Made by a program: the position numbers and the translations under genes. Below are positions 12,697 to 24,892 of a stretch of DNA of 64,000 nt, piece by piece. Source of the DNA: Chaetoderma sp. LZ-2023a (lineage: Eukaryota; Mollusca; Caudofoveata; Chaetodermatida; Chaetodermatidae); assembly GCA_034401795.1 (NCBI GenBank), contig CM067370.1, positions 62,955,254-63,019,253 on the forward strand, read 5' to 3'. Position 1 is the stretch's first letter. The number at the start of each line of letters is the position of its first letter. The notes beneath the pieces were generated by a model. That model did not search any database. It worked only from the letters and a program-made list of their open reading frames with translations, and was not told the origin of the DNA.

Positions 12697-13060
12697 TTAA
12701 CCCTTTCAATGGTCAAGATGGCCAAATTAGCCTCTGCTGTGACATGGCCAATGTCCATCTGCAGATTAAGTCATGAGTATTTTTTTAATTTACTAACGGT
12801 ATGACCGAGCCTGTCCTTGACTGGACCATCAGCCATTTAATGACAAAGCCATCCAAAATAGGCCTCTCCAGTGGTCTTGAGGAATGTCCATTTGAAGACC
12901 AAGAAGACTATTTTGAAAATTTACCCCTGGAATTACTGGCTCGGTAGCCAAGCCAGGTATCCCAGTGGTAAATTTTCAAAAATAGTCTTGGCCTGCAAAT
13001 ATATGGACATTTAATAAGCAAACATTTTAATTTGCTTGAACAAATTTGGTCATTAAAGAA
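12697..13060. mobile_element. Palindromic MITE family M, composite or rearranged copy
   Basis: Family blocks occur in the order TTAACCCTTTCAATGG, a GTCCATCTGCAG box, GGTCTTGAGGAATGTCCATTTG, GACTATTTTGAAAATTTACC and a GGCTCGGTAGCCAAGCCAGG centre. It then continues with TTTTCAAAAATAGTCTTGG and a tail ending CATTAAAGAATTA. It looks like two partial copies fused. Confidence 0.65.
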
Positions 13061-13940
13061 TTACAGTTATGCGAAATATATATTTTTTCCATTGATATGA
13101 GTAGTGTTTTTGTAGACACCTGAGAACATCTAATCCTATCAGGGAAGCATTTTCCAAGACACAATTTTTCATGCAATTGACTATTTATCGAACTTATGAA
13201 TAAAATCCCTTGGTATCTAAGGTAAAACACTAATATGGTATTCAGCTGTAAATCGCTGAAATGAATTAAATATGTGTATGTAAATAACAGCAATAAAGTA
13301 CATACTGCACGATTCAAGTGAATCCTAGTGGATATGATGCAATGCAGGTGTTCCTATGATTTATATATTACAAATGGGAATCTGATATATGAAAAGATAA
13401 TAGTAAACAAGAATGACAATAGATTGTTGACGTCCATCCCCCCCCCGCATCACACCACCACATCTCGCAATGGATTAATGTAGCAGCAAGATTATCTAGC
13501 AGTGGTGTCAACATCGCGAAACGCAAACAAATTTGGGTCACCATGATCTTTTGATACTAAAATTAACAGGGCTGTTTGGGCCACCAAGGGCAACAGGCAG
13601 ACCAAGTTTGGTGATGATACCTTCAGCAGAACGTGAATTATCTCGCGCAAATAAGACTGGATGGATAAACAGATTTAACAAACAAACAGATGGACAAAGC
13701 AAATGCTATATACCCCATATATATCTAAATGGGGAAGGGGGGGGGGGGGGGGGGGCGCATAATAACAGCACAAATGGGATGATAGCACAGAAATCAGTGA
13801 AAAACACGTCATTTTCGTGAATGCTCAGTAATTCAAATGTGCTGTACATTGTGTGCGTGTACTGCATTGTGTGGATACTACTGTTATTTGTGCATGCATC
13901 AGACAGGATCCCTTATGAGTAAAAAATAAACTATACCGAT
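13061..13940. other. Unassigned; poly-C and poly-G runs
   Basis: No gene seen. There is a C run at 13439-13446 and a G run of about 18 near 13737-13755. Confidence 0.4.
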
Positions 13941-14208
13941 TAACAAGAATTCTGTGGAGTTAAATGCCTTACTTGTCCTCTGCTTTGTCAGGTAGTTTTG
14001 TACCAAGGTCATAGTGACCTCGACCTTGTGACCTCAATGTCATTGTTCTACTTCCCATCATCATAGGCCACCTTGTGTGCAAGCTCAGTTCCAAAATGGT
14101 CAAACAAGCCTGACATATAAGTCAGTGATTTGTTAGGAGCAAAACTGCTGTCATTGTCATTGGAAATGTGATACCTATGTCTCACTTCAGCTTCTCAGGT
14201 AAGCCACA
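13941..14208 (+). mobile_element. Short copy of tandem-repeat element family Y
   Basis: Starts AACAAGAATTCTGTGGAGTT, has one core unit with GGTCATAGTGACCT.GACCTTGTGACC, and ends GTGATACCTATGTCTCAC followed by a weak hairpin (CTTCAGCTTCTCAGG). The same ends bound the long copy at 41.6-42.9 kb. Non-coding. Confidence 0.7.
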
Positions 14209-15311
14209 TATGAAAATTCTCTATCTAGAAATTTAACATACTGATAAAGCCAATAATATCATAAAAGTAATATAGAGGAATTAAACAAATGTCAACACAA
14301 TTCATCAAGCTTTCTGGACTGATTAATAATGAAATAGCTTACACAATAATATGGTGATATGCGCGATAGATTTACATGAGTAACCGACATTGCCAGTTAT
14401 GCAGATTTCAGACAACTATTCTTACACTTTTTGAGTATTTAACTGTGATTCATAGGTACTATCTGTCGGTCAGTCAGTCAAAATATTGTCCACAAAATAT
14501 GTGGCAACCATTTGTTTAATACTGGGATTCTATCAGAAATATCTTTTGTTCTGCCCTTATGATGCACAAGGAAATATTTAATTTTGTTCTATTTTTAGCT
14601 GTGGCTCACTAGTATAAGTCAGTCAGTCAGTCTGTCAAATATTTTGACATCTCTGACAAAGCCCTCTATGTTGCATCAATAGCCTGATGCACTTGCTTTG
14701 AAGCGCTGAGCCTATGTGAAATGGAAACAATCGTTTTCCTGAAATCTGTATACCTGTATATACGCTTGTGTATTATTTTATACATTGTCAAATATTTCAT
14801 TTTGGATGGAATGTGATCGTGATATCACTTAAAAATAAAACATATTCATAATCACCCCAGATTGATATGGTGAGGGATGGAAATCAGACACAAAACATAA
14901 AACTCCTATCAAGTTTCATACCAATAAAACAAATCAACAGAATTTAAACGTTATAATAAATTTTCCTTGACCTATCACAAATATATCTGATGGCCACACA
15001 CGTATTATGTGTGATAGACAAGGAAAATTGTTTGAAATGGTATCTATAATTGCATGTCAGTGATTAATTACCCTTGACTGATCATTCAAAGAACATTTTC
15101 AACTCCAGATTTAGTCAATCTGGAGTACATTCCTTAAGTAAAGGCCATGCAAGGCACATAACCAGTTACAGAGTATTGCACTTCAGAGTTAGACATGATG
15201 GAAAGTCTATATAAAACATGAGCTTATGAGGTAACCATATGGATGTGATCGATCTCGATACGAAGTGTCAGTCATTTGTGACTTAAAAATTGTCATAATC
15301 TCTTAAGCCGA
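14209..15311. other. No gene seen
   Basis: AT-rich unassigned DNA with short GTCAGTCAGTCAGT runs at about 14470 and 14620. Confidence 0.4.
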
Positions 15312-15541
15312 TTAACCCTTAAACCGTCAGACGAGTCAAGAAGCCTATGCAATGGCCATGAGAAATATCCATTTGCATGACAGGAAGTCATTTTTTTTTT
15401 AATTTGCCAGTGAAATGACTGGCTCAGTAACCGAGCCAGTCATTCCTGTGATAAATTTCCAAAATTTATCTTCTCTTTTCCTGCAAATGAACATTGATTC
15501 TATGCAAAAAAGAATTTTTTTTGCCCAATCTGACCATTAAA
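15312..15541. mobile_element. Palindromic MITE, family M
   Basis: Starts TTAACCCTTAAACCG, has the centre GACTGGCTCAGTAACCGAGCC and ends ACCATTAAATGG. It has the family boxes CATTTGCATG and AAATTTCCAAAATTTATCTTC. Confidence 0.75.
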
Positions 15542-15559
15542 TGGAAAAGATTACAATAA

Positions 15560-15621
15560 ATCTGGCCACCAAAATTATAGGATTTCCTATATCTGGCCAC
15601 CAAAATTATAGGATTTCCTAT
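15560..15621 (+). repeat. 31-bp perfect tandem duplication
   Basis: Two adjacent identical copies beginning ATCTGGCCACCAAAATTATA. A second short duplication (GTGTTATCACAC separated by TTGGAATATTCA) follows at 15680-15715. Confidence 0.85.
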
Positions 15622-16599
15622 AAAAATAGCAAAAATCTCATCCCAGTAACCATTTCAAATTTGAGAATTGGAATATCAGTGTTATCACACTTGGAATATT
15701 CAGTGTTATCACACCCTTACTGCACCCTGCTGAATATTTTAACACTAACCTAGTTGAAAGCTTTTGCTGACTCTACCAGTAACAGCTTTCAGCCAAATTA
15801 GTTTCAAATTCTTCAAGATAATATAACACAAGTCTTAATGATCAGTTGAGCAAAGTAACTGTAATACAGCTTTATGAATGGTGGACTTAGGTGGTAATAA
15901 TAATGATGAAAGGTTATGAATTTGAATTCTACTTACGAGTAAGTTTTAGACTGCATTGAGCAAAATAATTACAAACTATAATTTAAAACAAAATCATGAC
16001 AAAGACAGTTAATGAACAACAGAAAATAACACAAACACATTGATATAGCGGATCGACTGACAGTCTGAGACTGGGTAATATATACTATTAACAAAACAAA
16101 TTAAAAATTTTTTAAACTTAACGCTTTAAATGCTGACACAATCAGGATTTACCATCTTCAAATGTACAATTCAATATAAATTATTTTCACCGAATCCACA
16201 TATCTTTACAAAAAATAATCCAGCAAAAACACAAAGCGTTGCAAAATGAAATGCTTTCCACTTATCATGAATTTGACACACAGTCTGGAATATCCATGCC
16301 AATTTCATTGATGTTTACTGCTTACTTCGGCGAGCACCCTGGCAGACCGTGGACCTGTTTACAGTATTACAGCCAGTTCTGTGTAAATCCTTCATGCATG
16401 TAGCGGTGCCTGAAAGAAAACAAGTTTTAGTGAAACTCAATGTACCCGTAAAACACACATATCGGAGGAATTGTAAATATATTTCATGTTTGTGAATTTA
16501 AAATTTTTCATGGAAGCTTACTTGGCAAATATGGAGATATCACTGAAGTAAAATAATGACAATGTGTCTACTCTAAAACATCAACTGGAAAACATTGTG
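15622..16599. other. Unassigned, no gene seen
   Basis: AT-rich. It contains one half of a CAAATTAGTTTCAAA-type foldback near 15795. Nothing else could be supported. Confidence 0.4.
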
Positions 16600-17400
16600 C
16601 GTGTAGATTCGGAATTTGAGATCTAGACGGGAAGACTTTGACAAATTTTAATCTTTCAAGGGAGATAACTCTGGTGAGTGTGGGAGGAGTTAGCCGAAAC
16701 AAAATCATGAAACTTAGTCTCTAGGTAATATATCTGGTGAAAAATATTTGAGTGTAGGGTCGAAACGTTTCGAGATCTGGCTCGGAATCAGATAGATGGA
16801 TGGAAGGCAAGCGCCATGACACTTCGTCTATACCTAACACACCTGCTGAAGTACAAATTATGAGTGTAGGTTCAAAACTCTTCAAAATCTGGACTGGACA
16901 TGAAAATCTTGAGAAATTTTAATTTTTCAAGGGAGATAGGTCTGGCGAATATGGGCGGATTTTGTCGGAACAAAATCATGACACTTCGCCTAAACCGAAC
17001 ACATCTGCTGAAAAAAACATTGTCAGTGTAGGTTAAAAACTCTTCGAGATCTGGCCTGGACAAGAAAATTTGTAAAAATTTTAATCCTTCAAGGGTGATA
17101 ACTCTGGTGAATATTGGAGGATTTTGATGAAACGAAATCATGACACTTCGCCTATACCCAAAACATGACATAAAATTGTGAGTGTAGGTTTAAAACTCTT
17201 CAAGATCTGGAGGAAAGAAAATTCTGATGCGTTTTAATCTTTCAAGTGAGATAACTCTGGCAAATATCGGAGGATTTTGTTGAAACGAAATCATGACACT
17301 TAGTCTATAGGTGATATATCTGCAGAAAAAAATTGTGAGTGTAGGTTTAAATCTCTCCAAGATCTGACATGGACAAGAATCAGATGGACGGCAAACATCA
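16600..17400. repeat. Diverged tandem repeat, ~150-175 bp unit, four to five units
   Basis: Recurrent order: TTTTAATCTTTCAAGGGAGATAA, TCTGG.GAATAT.GGAGGATTTTG, GAAACGAAATCATGACACTT, GTGAGTGTAGGTTTAAAACTC, GATCTGG..TGGACAAG. This is the same general build as the tandem cores of elements X, Y and HINE in this window. No end hairpin was identified. Confidence 0.75.
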
Positions 17401-18026
17401 TCATATAATACACTGCTATGCGCGGGCGTATAAAAAGTAAACAAGCATTCTGTAAGTATTGCATTGCAATACATGTCCCCTACCTGGTGATATAAATCTT
17501 TAGAGATTGACAGTAAAAAATATCATTAAAAATTGTCAAAAGCAGCTGAAACTCGAACTTGATCTGTAACGTCTCATAGCATAGCAATAAACAAAGTCTC
17601 AGTTATGTATGGTGAAGGAGAAGGAAAAAGTCTTGACAGCTGATATGTTTGTATTTCATAAGTCGAAAGGGAACATAACTCCATCAAACAAGAGGCCCAA
17701 GGGGCCTGTATCGCTCACCTGGACCATAGGCATTTCAACAAGAATGCGCTTTATGAACAAGATGGCCACTGAACCATTTATCCGACAGTTTCGAAAATTG
17801 CAAATTTGAGATTAGAATACCCAAAAACACATATAAAACCAATTTCGGCCTCAAAATCCATCAAATCAAAAAATCAAATATGGACACCAAACATGCTATA
17901 TTTTGATTGGTCCATGGTATCCAGGTTTTTTGACGGGTCAACTTCCCTTGAACAAACTTCAATGGCCCTTGGTCCCTAATCATATCTGCCAAATTTTGGC
18001 CCGATACCTTCAGCGGTTCTGGAGAA

Positions 18027-18243
18027 TAAACGAAATCTAGGATTTCTTTTTTCACGAGAGAGTTGATACTTACCTCCCTAATACTTTTGATATTGCTAAA
18101 TATTGGCTTTCACTCAATAAACACTCAGATTAAAACAGTTAGGTGCCCCTACTGGGCAGGGAGTCAGAGCGTAGTCTGGCGGATGCCAGCCCCACCACCG
18201 CGCATGCGCAGACTAGCACTTCCTCTGACTAGATTATTGGCTG
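18027..18243 (-). repeat. DIRS A 3' ITR (left on map)
   Basis: From about 18063 to 18243 it is the reverse complement of 24893-25070, including GTTAGGTGCCCCTACTGGGC and GCGCATGCGC. The outer 36 bases are unique to this end and contain the palindrome GAAATC-TAG-GATTTC (18032-18046). On the minus strand it holds a splice-donor-like GAGGTAAGTAT pointing outward. Confidence 0.88.
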
Positions 18244-18276
18244 ACACACATGCAACTATTAAGAGCCTGAAGACCG

Positions 18277-18299
18277 AGCCTCTGTGGGGTGGAGAGGCC
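18277..18299. other. Conserved GC-rich stem-loop beside the ICR (A)
   Basis: Inverted AGCCTC / GAGGC arms around TGTGGGGTGGA. The equivalent stem-loop, with the GTGGGGYG loop kept, is found at the same place in B, C and D. Confidence 0.7.
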
Positions 18300-18310
18300 G
18301 GGTCCGTATC

Positions 18311-18410
18311 TAGGGAGGTAAGTATCAACTCTCTCGTGAAAAAAGAAATCCTAGATTTCGTTTATTTCACTTCAAGAGTATACTTACCTCCCTAATACTT
18401 TTGATATTGC
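18311..18410. other. DIRS A internal complementary region (ICR)
   Basis: 18313-18364 complements the left terminus of the element and 18365-18410 complements the right terminus, with the join at GTTTA|TTTCAC. In DIRS replication models the ICR holds both end sequences, so that a linear copy can be aligned and closed into a circle. Confidence 0.92.
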
Positions 18411-18942
18411 CAGAATTCGAAAGTGAATCTGGCGGGAGGGAGGCGAGGTCAAAAGACCAGCTCATCCCTATACGCTTTTCTGCGTTTAAGGCACTTAAAC
18501 TTCTGAAACTGTACGAAAAACAGTCAGGATTTGACTAACCATCGGATAACACCACCGATGTAAGAGAGATGACCGAATGTCATATGCGCTCCCCCCCCCC
18601 TCCTTCCTGGGAGGAAGAGTCGACTGACCTCAATGTCCTATACGCTCTCTACGTACAAGTGCCATGTACTACAGGACAGAGACGAAAAAGCTCCATTTTC
18701 GTAAACTCTCAACAATGAACCACACAAATACACAAACCATCACCATATTAATAACGGGTAACGTGACAATACAATCAACAACGGACAACCCATGAACAAG
18801 ACTGACCTTGTTGAAATGGCTGCTGACATCATCTTCCCATTGGTGATGACTGATGCAGGCCCAAAAAAGTGGGTGTTTCCATAAATTAATTGTGAAATAT
18901 ATAAGCAATGAGGAAAAACCTCCTCAAAAAATATAAACCGAG

Positions 18943-20270
18943 TTATTTTTTCAAAATCGACAAGGCGAGAGGATTAGAGGTGTCACGGAGATAATGGTCT
19001 GTAAAACTGGACTCACAGTGCCATTGAGCCACCGACATAATATCATCCACAGGGACCCCATTAAATAGGGCAGTGGATGTCACTACGCCGCGGACACTGA
19101 GCCTTGGCCACGTCAACCTGCTTCCCGGTGGCGGATTTATGGCAAAACTGAATGCATTCTACAATCCACCTGGAAATGGTGTCCTTAGAAGCCCTGCCAT
19201 GGGGTTCAATATATGACAACCATAACGCTGACTGGTCGGTGCGCCACTCCGCCGTACGTTGTTTGTACCGGCGCAGCGCCCGGACGGGACACCATGCTTT
19301 AGAATTAGGATCATATCTAGTTAAAGCAGGCAAAATAATAGGTTGACCTGGATATTTCAACGACTGATTTTTAGCCAAGAAATTAATCCTAGGTAGCAGC
19401 TTAAGGCCTTCCCCTGAAACCACAAAACGGTCATCCTCGGCTGATAAGGCATGAATTTCACTCCTACGCCTAGCCGAGGCCGCAGCAATTAAAAACACAG
19501 TCTTCAGTGTTAATAGTTTCATAGAAATGGAACTAAGTGGTTCAAAAGGCTTATCACCTAGTACTTGAAGCACTAGCGATAAACTCCAAGACGGAATCAC
19601 AGGTGGATTCCTTGGTCTTAGATTGCCCATGCCTTTAATTAATACATTTAATGTATTTACTTCATCACTTCCCCTCTTAGCCAAGCAAGGAATAACAGAC
19701 ATTAATGCTGACTTATAACCAGCAATAGAGTTAGGCTTGAGGCTATAGGCATCATAGAGGTGACAGAGGAAATCAGCTACTACTTGAATAGATGAACCCA
19801 TTGGATCAATACATCTTTTTGAGCACCATTCTGCAAATCTGTTGATTTTATAATTATATGCTCTGGAGGTTGACCCCCTCCTGGCTTTGGCCATAAACAT
19901 GGCTGCTTGCTCAGAAAAACCCTCCTTAATTCTAGATTCCTTGACAACATCCACGCAGTCAATCTGAACATTGACGGATTGTTGTGAAGGGCCTTGCCCT
20001 GGAAGATAATATCGTCCATCAGAGGCAGAGGAACCGGATTGCAGACCAGAAGGTCCAGCAGATCCGTATACCATGATCGGCTTGGCCAATCCGGGGCGAT
20101 CAGAAGCACTTGGCATTCCTCTTGTCTGATTTTCTGAAGAATTTTTGGAATCAGGATTGCTGGAGGGAATGCGTATGCATACATTCTCCCCCAGCTGATA
20201 GCTAACGCATCTGTTGCGAAAGCGCTTGGATCCGGAATCGGAGAGACGTACGTCGTCATCTTCGCATTCT
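18943..20270 (-). pseudogene. DIRS A tyrosine recombinase (frameshifted)
   Basis: The YR domain starts around the phrase VNVQIDCVDVVKESRIKEGF. It has an N-terminal core-binding part (SRAYNYKINRFAEWCSKRC) and then the catalytic part, with the first active-site Arg in AASARRRSEIHALS. A 2-bp deletion near 19099 (compare C at about 59109) moves AHSVRGVVTS, AQWHCESSFTDHYLRD and the stop at 18943 out of frame, so the H-x-x-R and the nucleophile Tyr are lost from the ORF. The enzyme normally joins the circular DNA copy to the target by strand exchange. The N-terminus overlaps the RT/MT ORF in another frame, and that frame stays open far upstream. Confidence 0.88.
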
Positions 20271-22162
20271 TCTTCGTTGCGAACAAATCGATGTTGGGTT
20301 TCCCCCAATGGTCGAACAGACGATCCGCCACACATTGATTTAGTTGCCATTCCGTGGGTAAAACACTCATCCTTCGGCTCAATGAGTCTGCTAGCAGGTT
20401 TAACCTTCCCGGAATATGAACTGCTTTCAAGGTAATCTGGTGATCCAGACACCAACAAAGCAGTTTCCATGTCATCATACAGAGACTGGGCGACTTCATT
20501 CCGCCCTGGCGGTTTATGTAAGTCACAACTGTTGAGTTGTCTGAACGAATAAGAACAATCTTGCCCTGAACTTTCTGTAAGAAATGTTCCAGGCCCAGGA
20601 CTACTGCTCTTAGCTCCAGTAGATTTATATGTTCCTTTGACTGTTCCAGATTCCAAAGCCCTGATATCGTGGACTCTTCCAGGCAAGCTCCCCAGCCCTC
20701 CATCGATGCATCTGTATACACCGTCACCTGAGGGTGGGGAGGGGTTAGCATAACCCCCACCAAGAGATTCTCTGTGTCCAACCACCATTGCAGGTGATGA
20801 ATCAGAGGCGCCAACACTGACACATTCGAGTCCAGCGAACCTGTACTCTGGGTCCATTGTGTCATGAGAAATAACTGGATCGGCCGCCTGCGTAAGGCGG
20901 CCTGAGGAATGACTGGTTCCAATGAAACCATCAACCCCAGCATTCTCAAGTAAACCCGTGCCAGGACATGACGACTGTCGCACACTGACTGAATTAATGA
21001 GATGAGTTTCAGAACTCTCTCCTGAGTAGGATAAACATATCCTGTCTCTAGATCGAAGAACATCCCCAGGTAAACAAACTTCTGGGATGGAGTCAGCTCT
21101 GATTTTGGGAAATTGATCCTCCAGCCTAAGTCTGTGAGAGTTTTCAAAACAATCTCCAGACTGGCCGACAAACTTTCCCGGGTGTGCGCTTTCAACAGCC
21201 AGTCGTCTATGTACGTGTGGACTGCTATGCTTCTCCTGCGGAGGTATGCGGTGATCGCAAGAACCACACGGGTGAAAACCCGAGGAGCCGTGGAAATTCC
21301 GAAGGGCAACACCCTGAATTCCCACTGTCTGCCCTGGAATGCAAATCTCAGGAAGCGACAGAAACTCCCGTGGATGGGGATGTGGAAATAAGCGTCCTTC
21401 AAATCTATCGACGCCGTCCACATCCCCCTCTCCAACCCCGCCAACACCGAGCGCACCGTTTCCATCTTGAAACTGGGCGTCTCGATGAACTTGTTCAATG
21501 GCTTGAGGTTGAGAATCGGTCTCCACCCTCCGGTGCGTTTTGTTACTAAGAACAGGGTTGAATAGAAGCCCGGACACCTTTGTGCCGGCTGAATAGCTCC
21601 CTTTTGTACGAGGGAATCTATCTCCTCCTCGATACACAACCTTTGCTCTGGATCTCTCGGAATGGGAGTCCAGACTGGCACTAGAGACAGTCGCGACGGC
21701 GGGCCTGTCATCCACTCTGGATGATACCCGACGGAAAGCCATCGCAAGACTAAACGGTCCTGAGTTAACCGTTCCCACTCTTGCATGTGGTCGGCTAGCC
21801 GGCCTCCAACCGGTCCACCTAGGGACAGAGGTGGACACGAGGCATGCAAGAGCGGCACTGTCCCCCGTCGCCATAAACACCGGAGTGGTTCTTACCGCGG
21901 TAACCGTCCCGTCAGGACCGATAACCACGCCCAGATCCTCGCGCGCCCCGCCCCGCCCCGCGCGCACCTCGGTGCGTGGGCGGCTGCCTGGCTGACGGCG
22001 CCTGAGGAACCTGCGCCCCCCTCGCTGCTGGCCGAATCGCACGCGGCCGAGGCCGACGCTGCGACGGTGGCTGGCCTCTGACTTGGCCAGCACCACCTCG
22101 AGCCTGCAGGGGACGATACGCAGGGGGCGCGGCGCGAACGTTAGCACGACGCAGCACCTCAA
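19780..22162 (-). pseudogene. DIRS A reverse transcriptase / RNase H / methyltransferase-like ORF
   Basis: RT has GGWRPILNLKPLNKF, the catalytic IDLKDAYFHIPI, LPFGISTAPRVFTRV and YIDD. RNase H has YTDASMEGWG, LLELRAVVLG, IRSDNSTVV and LADSLSRR, so all its usual acidic residues are present. The next domain (HWGKPNIDLFATKKN, SPIPDP, DALAISW, APDWPSRSWYTDLL) fits the Dam-like methyltransferase domain described for DIRS1 elements; its NPPY-type site reads AFPPA and it may be inactive. The ORF from 19780 to 21858 is open. Relative to C, one extra base near 21866 separates it from the 5' part that overlaps gag. It overlaps YR at its 3' end by several hundred bases. Confidence 0.9.
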
Positions 22163-23997
22163 ACTGCTCGCGCAGCGCCCTCTGGTTATTCACCAGGGTG
22201 ACCGTCTCCTGGAGGTGTCGACATCCCTCACCTCCAAAAAGACCAGGACCCGTCATAGGCGTACGCAGTAGCCTATTGTACAGGTCCTGAGATGGGCACA
22301 GATTGTCCAGGGCAAACGTGCGTCTTGCCCGGACACTCCTGGTCACCGCCCCGAGTCATACAGTCCAGCGCCAGGTTAATACCATCCTGGATGGCTCGCT
22401 GGACCGTGACCGGACTTGGCTGGCGCGATGCGGATGCCGTTACTACCCCCTGTAACAGCTGGGAGACGTGGGACAGAGCGGCAATCGAAGCCCTCCCACT
22501 CTCCTCCGCATCACGCAACGCGGTATTCGCCGAACGCAACGCGTTCGAGCACAAGACCCCCGTGTCAGAACGGGAGCCTGGCCGCGCATCCTCACCCAAA
22601 GCCGCGCGGTCATCCACGCTGGGCTTGGGTACCACACCGTACCGCTGGTAATCCAGGGGCACGATGCGACAACGCCTGGCCACCTCGCGAGGGGCCTTCG
22701 CGAGACGTCCACTCGACTTAATGGACGACTCCGCCGCCTCGAACATGTCAACGACATGCTCCGCCAGCGGCAGAGAAGGCATAGCGTTAGCAGTCGGTTT
22801 CCCCGCTAACCACGGCCTGTGGTCACGCTGGCTAGCCGACTGCTCCACGGGCAGATCAGGCCTAACGCTCACCAACCATTGGCAAGCGTCAGACCAATCC
22901 TCCTCCGTGGCTAACTGCGAGCGCTCTACAAGACGGGGGCCTTCGTCTTCCTCCTGAGCGCAAGCAGCAGAGCATGACGGCGGGTACGCTGATACACCTG
23001 GCAAGCCAGGGAAAACATGCGGGCCTGACAGCACTGGCATGACAATATCACTGGTTTGACCAGGAGCAGGCGCCGTGGTAGAGCGCGGGGCACATACCGC
23101 CCCACCACGGGCCCGGCCAGCACCAGCAACACCCTCGGCAAGCCGAGGTATGCGGTACCGCTGGCCATCAGCAGCGCCCTGGGCCACCACCTGAGCCGCG
23201 GACTCTACTCCAGGGTGAGTAAAACCGTGGAAGAAGCCGCCCGTATTCCCCGCGAGGGGTGCACAAACGTCTTCATCCATGTCCACGTCGTCAGACGGCG
23301 ACCCTAGCAGGTAATCCTCATCACCCTGGTCAGAAAGATTAGACCCCGGGTCAGCAAAGAGAGCTAACCCGGGCTGACCAGGAACGGTGCCATAGGAGGT
23401 ACTGGCCACCGCGGCGTGCGGATACCCCTGGACTGATAAGCAGCCCGCGGGTTCCAGCGACAACCGTCCACGGTCCCCTATCGGCGCGGCAATAAGCCTG
23501 CTGCCAGGGTCGTGGAACGCCCCCTCTAATGGGGCCACCTCTGAATCATCGAACAACGGAAGCGGTCTAAGGAAAACCGATCCAGAGGCGGGGATTACCT
23601 GCTCCGAAGCCGATGATGAGGACAGTAAAGGATTTGGTCCAGGAAGCATGCCACGAAGCAACCCTGGAACCAAATCCTTTATTGTCCTCTTCATCTCTCC
23701 CAACATCTCGGTCCGGAAGGCCTCCATATCCACCGCGGACGAGGCCTTCCCCTTACCCTTCCTACTTACAACCTCTCATTTCCGCTTCTTCTTCTTCTCC
23801 TCCTCTACCACCTTGTCCGTCGCCTGCAAGCACAAGAATTCGGACATTAACTCGCCCCCCCAGTGCTTACATATCTCACAATTACCCGATGGACCACAAG
23901 GGCTACATTGATAGCAAAGATGAGGCAAGAACTTATCATGCAGAAATCGTCCACAGGACGCGCAACCCGGTCCCTGAAACAGGGCAAAGGACAAGGA
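21912..23997 (-). pseudogene. DIRS A gag-like ORF1, one stop and one frameshift
   Basis: The N-terminus has a Cys-rich finger GCASCGRF...HLCYQCSPCG..GNCEICKHW, then an acidic/Lys-rich stretch (EEEKKKKRK). A TGA follows at about 23776 where C reads Lys. It continues as GKGKASSAVDMEAFRTEMLG. The middle has a conserved block (WSDACQWLVSVRPDLP, RRCRIVPLDYQRYGVVPKPS) shared with B and D. An extra C near 22335 shifts the frame within the LDCMTR phrase. The C-terminus is Arg/Gly/Pro-rich and basic, suiting nucleic-acid binding. No published function is known to me beyond 'DIRS ORF1/gag'. Confidence 0.8.
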
Positions 23998-24325
23998 GTA
24001 TGAGCAAACTAGTTAAGCTTAGACACTCAAACCAACTCAAAGAGAAGGAAAACGATCATAAAGATCAATATACATCAGAAACCAGCATTGCAACTTAAAT
24101 TGCTGATAAATACATAGCCAGGCTGATTATGACGTCATTAATCCTGTGACAGGAAAAAATCGATCCCAACAAAACATCCAAGTGCAAGGACGAATTGTAT
24201 GCTGAATGGATACGTCGACTACACAACCATCAGATACATATAGATAACTCTTTTCTGGCAAAAATGTTAATTATCTCCCTTTGCTTACTATAATTAACAT
24301 CACCACATTATCAATAACTAGATAC

Positions 24326-24586
24326 CTGACACCTTGTATAGACAAACCATCCAACGTGACGAACCGGAGTACTCCACCACCTGCACGCCTCTTAACTCTC
24401 TCCACCTCATGGGGAAGGAATTGGATCAAGAGGGCAAAGTGAGAAGACCTTTATACTAGGCCTCCAACTCACTGGACATAAATCATTTGGTTAGATAACC
24501 TAACAGTGTTAGTAGGAAATGGAACCATGGTGGAGAGAAAACTAACTCTCTGCTGCTGTGATGCCACCACCTAGCGTCATACAGAC
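24326..24586 (-). other. Candidate 5' leader exon of DIRS A
   Basis: In element sense, a pyrimidine-rich TTTCTCTTTCTGTTTATGTC-CACAG precedes 24586, and GTGTCAG|GTATCT ends the block at 24326. The same CACAG acceptor context and the GATGGTTTG.CTxT end are found in B (38405-38617). The gag finger start is also preceded by an acceptor-like TTTGCCCTGTTTCAG. No frame joins cleanly to gag, so it may be non-coding or decayed. Confidence 0.4.
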
Positions 24587-24892
24587 CTGTGGACATAAAC
24601 AGAAAGAGAAATTAGCCTTAGGTAGCACCGAGTTGACATAAACCAACTAACCAAGGCGCTTATCACGGTAAATGCGAGTCCCGGAAACACAATACACCGG
24701 GCAAAAAAAAAAAACTCGCTAATTTTACTAGAAGTCACCTGATTCAAAGGTCCTAGGTCCCCCTTTGGCGAAGTGATCCTTCCTGCCATCCTAATCAGTG
24801 ACTATCACTCCAAAATAACACAACCAAGTTATGAAAACAGTTTAAGAGCAAGGAAAAGCTATTGCACAAAAAAAACATGTGTGATCCCTCTG

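Noticed and set aside
13533-13820. ORF with GPPRATGRPSLVMIPSAERE phrase
   Set aside because: It has a poly-Gly tail from a G run, no homologous motif and no second exon; not accepted as a gene.
15312-15541. Transposase-bearing DNA transposon
   Set aside because: The sequence is only 230 bp and wholly palindromic; no coding content.
18170-18215. tRNA-like or primer-binding sequence in the DIRS ITR (GGTGCCCCTACTGGGCAGGG)
   Set aside because: It has no cloverleaf and no match to a tRNA 3' end, and DIRS elements are not thought to use a tRNA primer site there.
18027-18410. Stand-alone ~380-bp palindromic MITE
   Set aside because: The inverted pairing is fully explained by the DIRS 3' ITR lying next to the ICR.
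22292-23307. Many overlapping plus-strand ORFs opposite DIRS gag
   Set aside because: They are antisense to a GC-rich gag region, have no domain, and recur opposite gag in C for the same reason.
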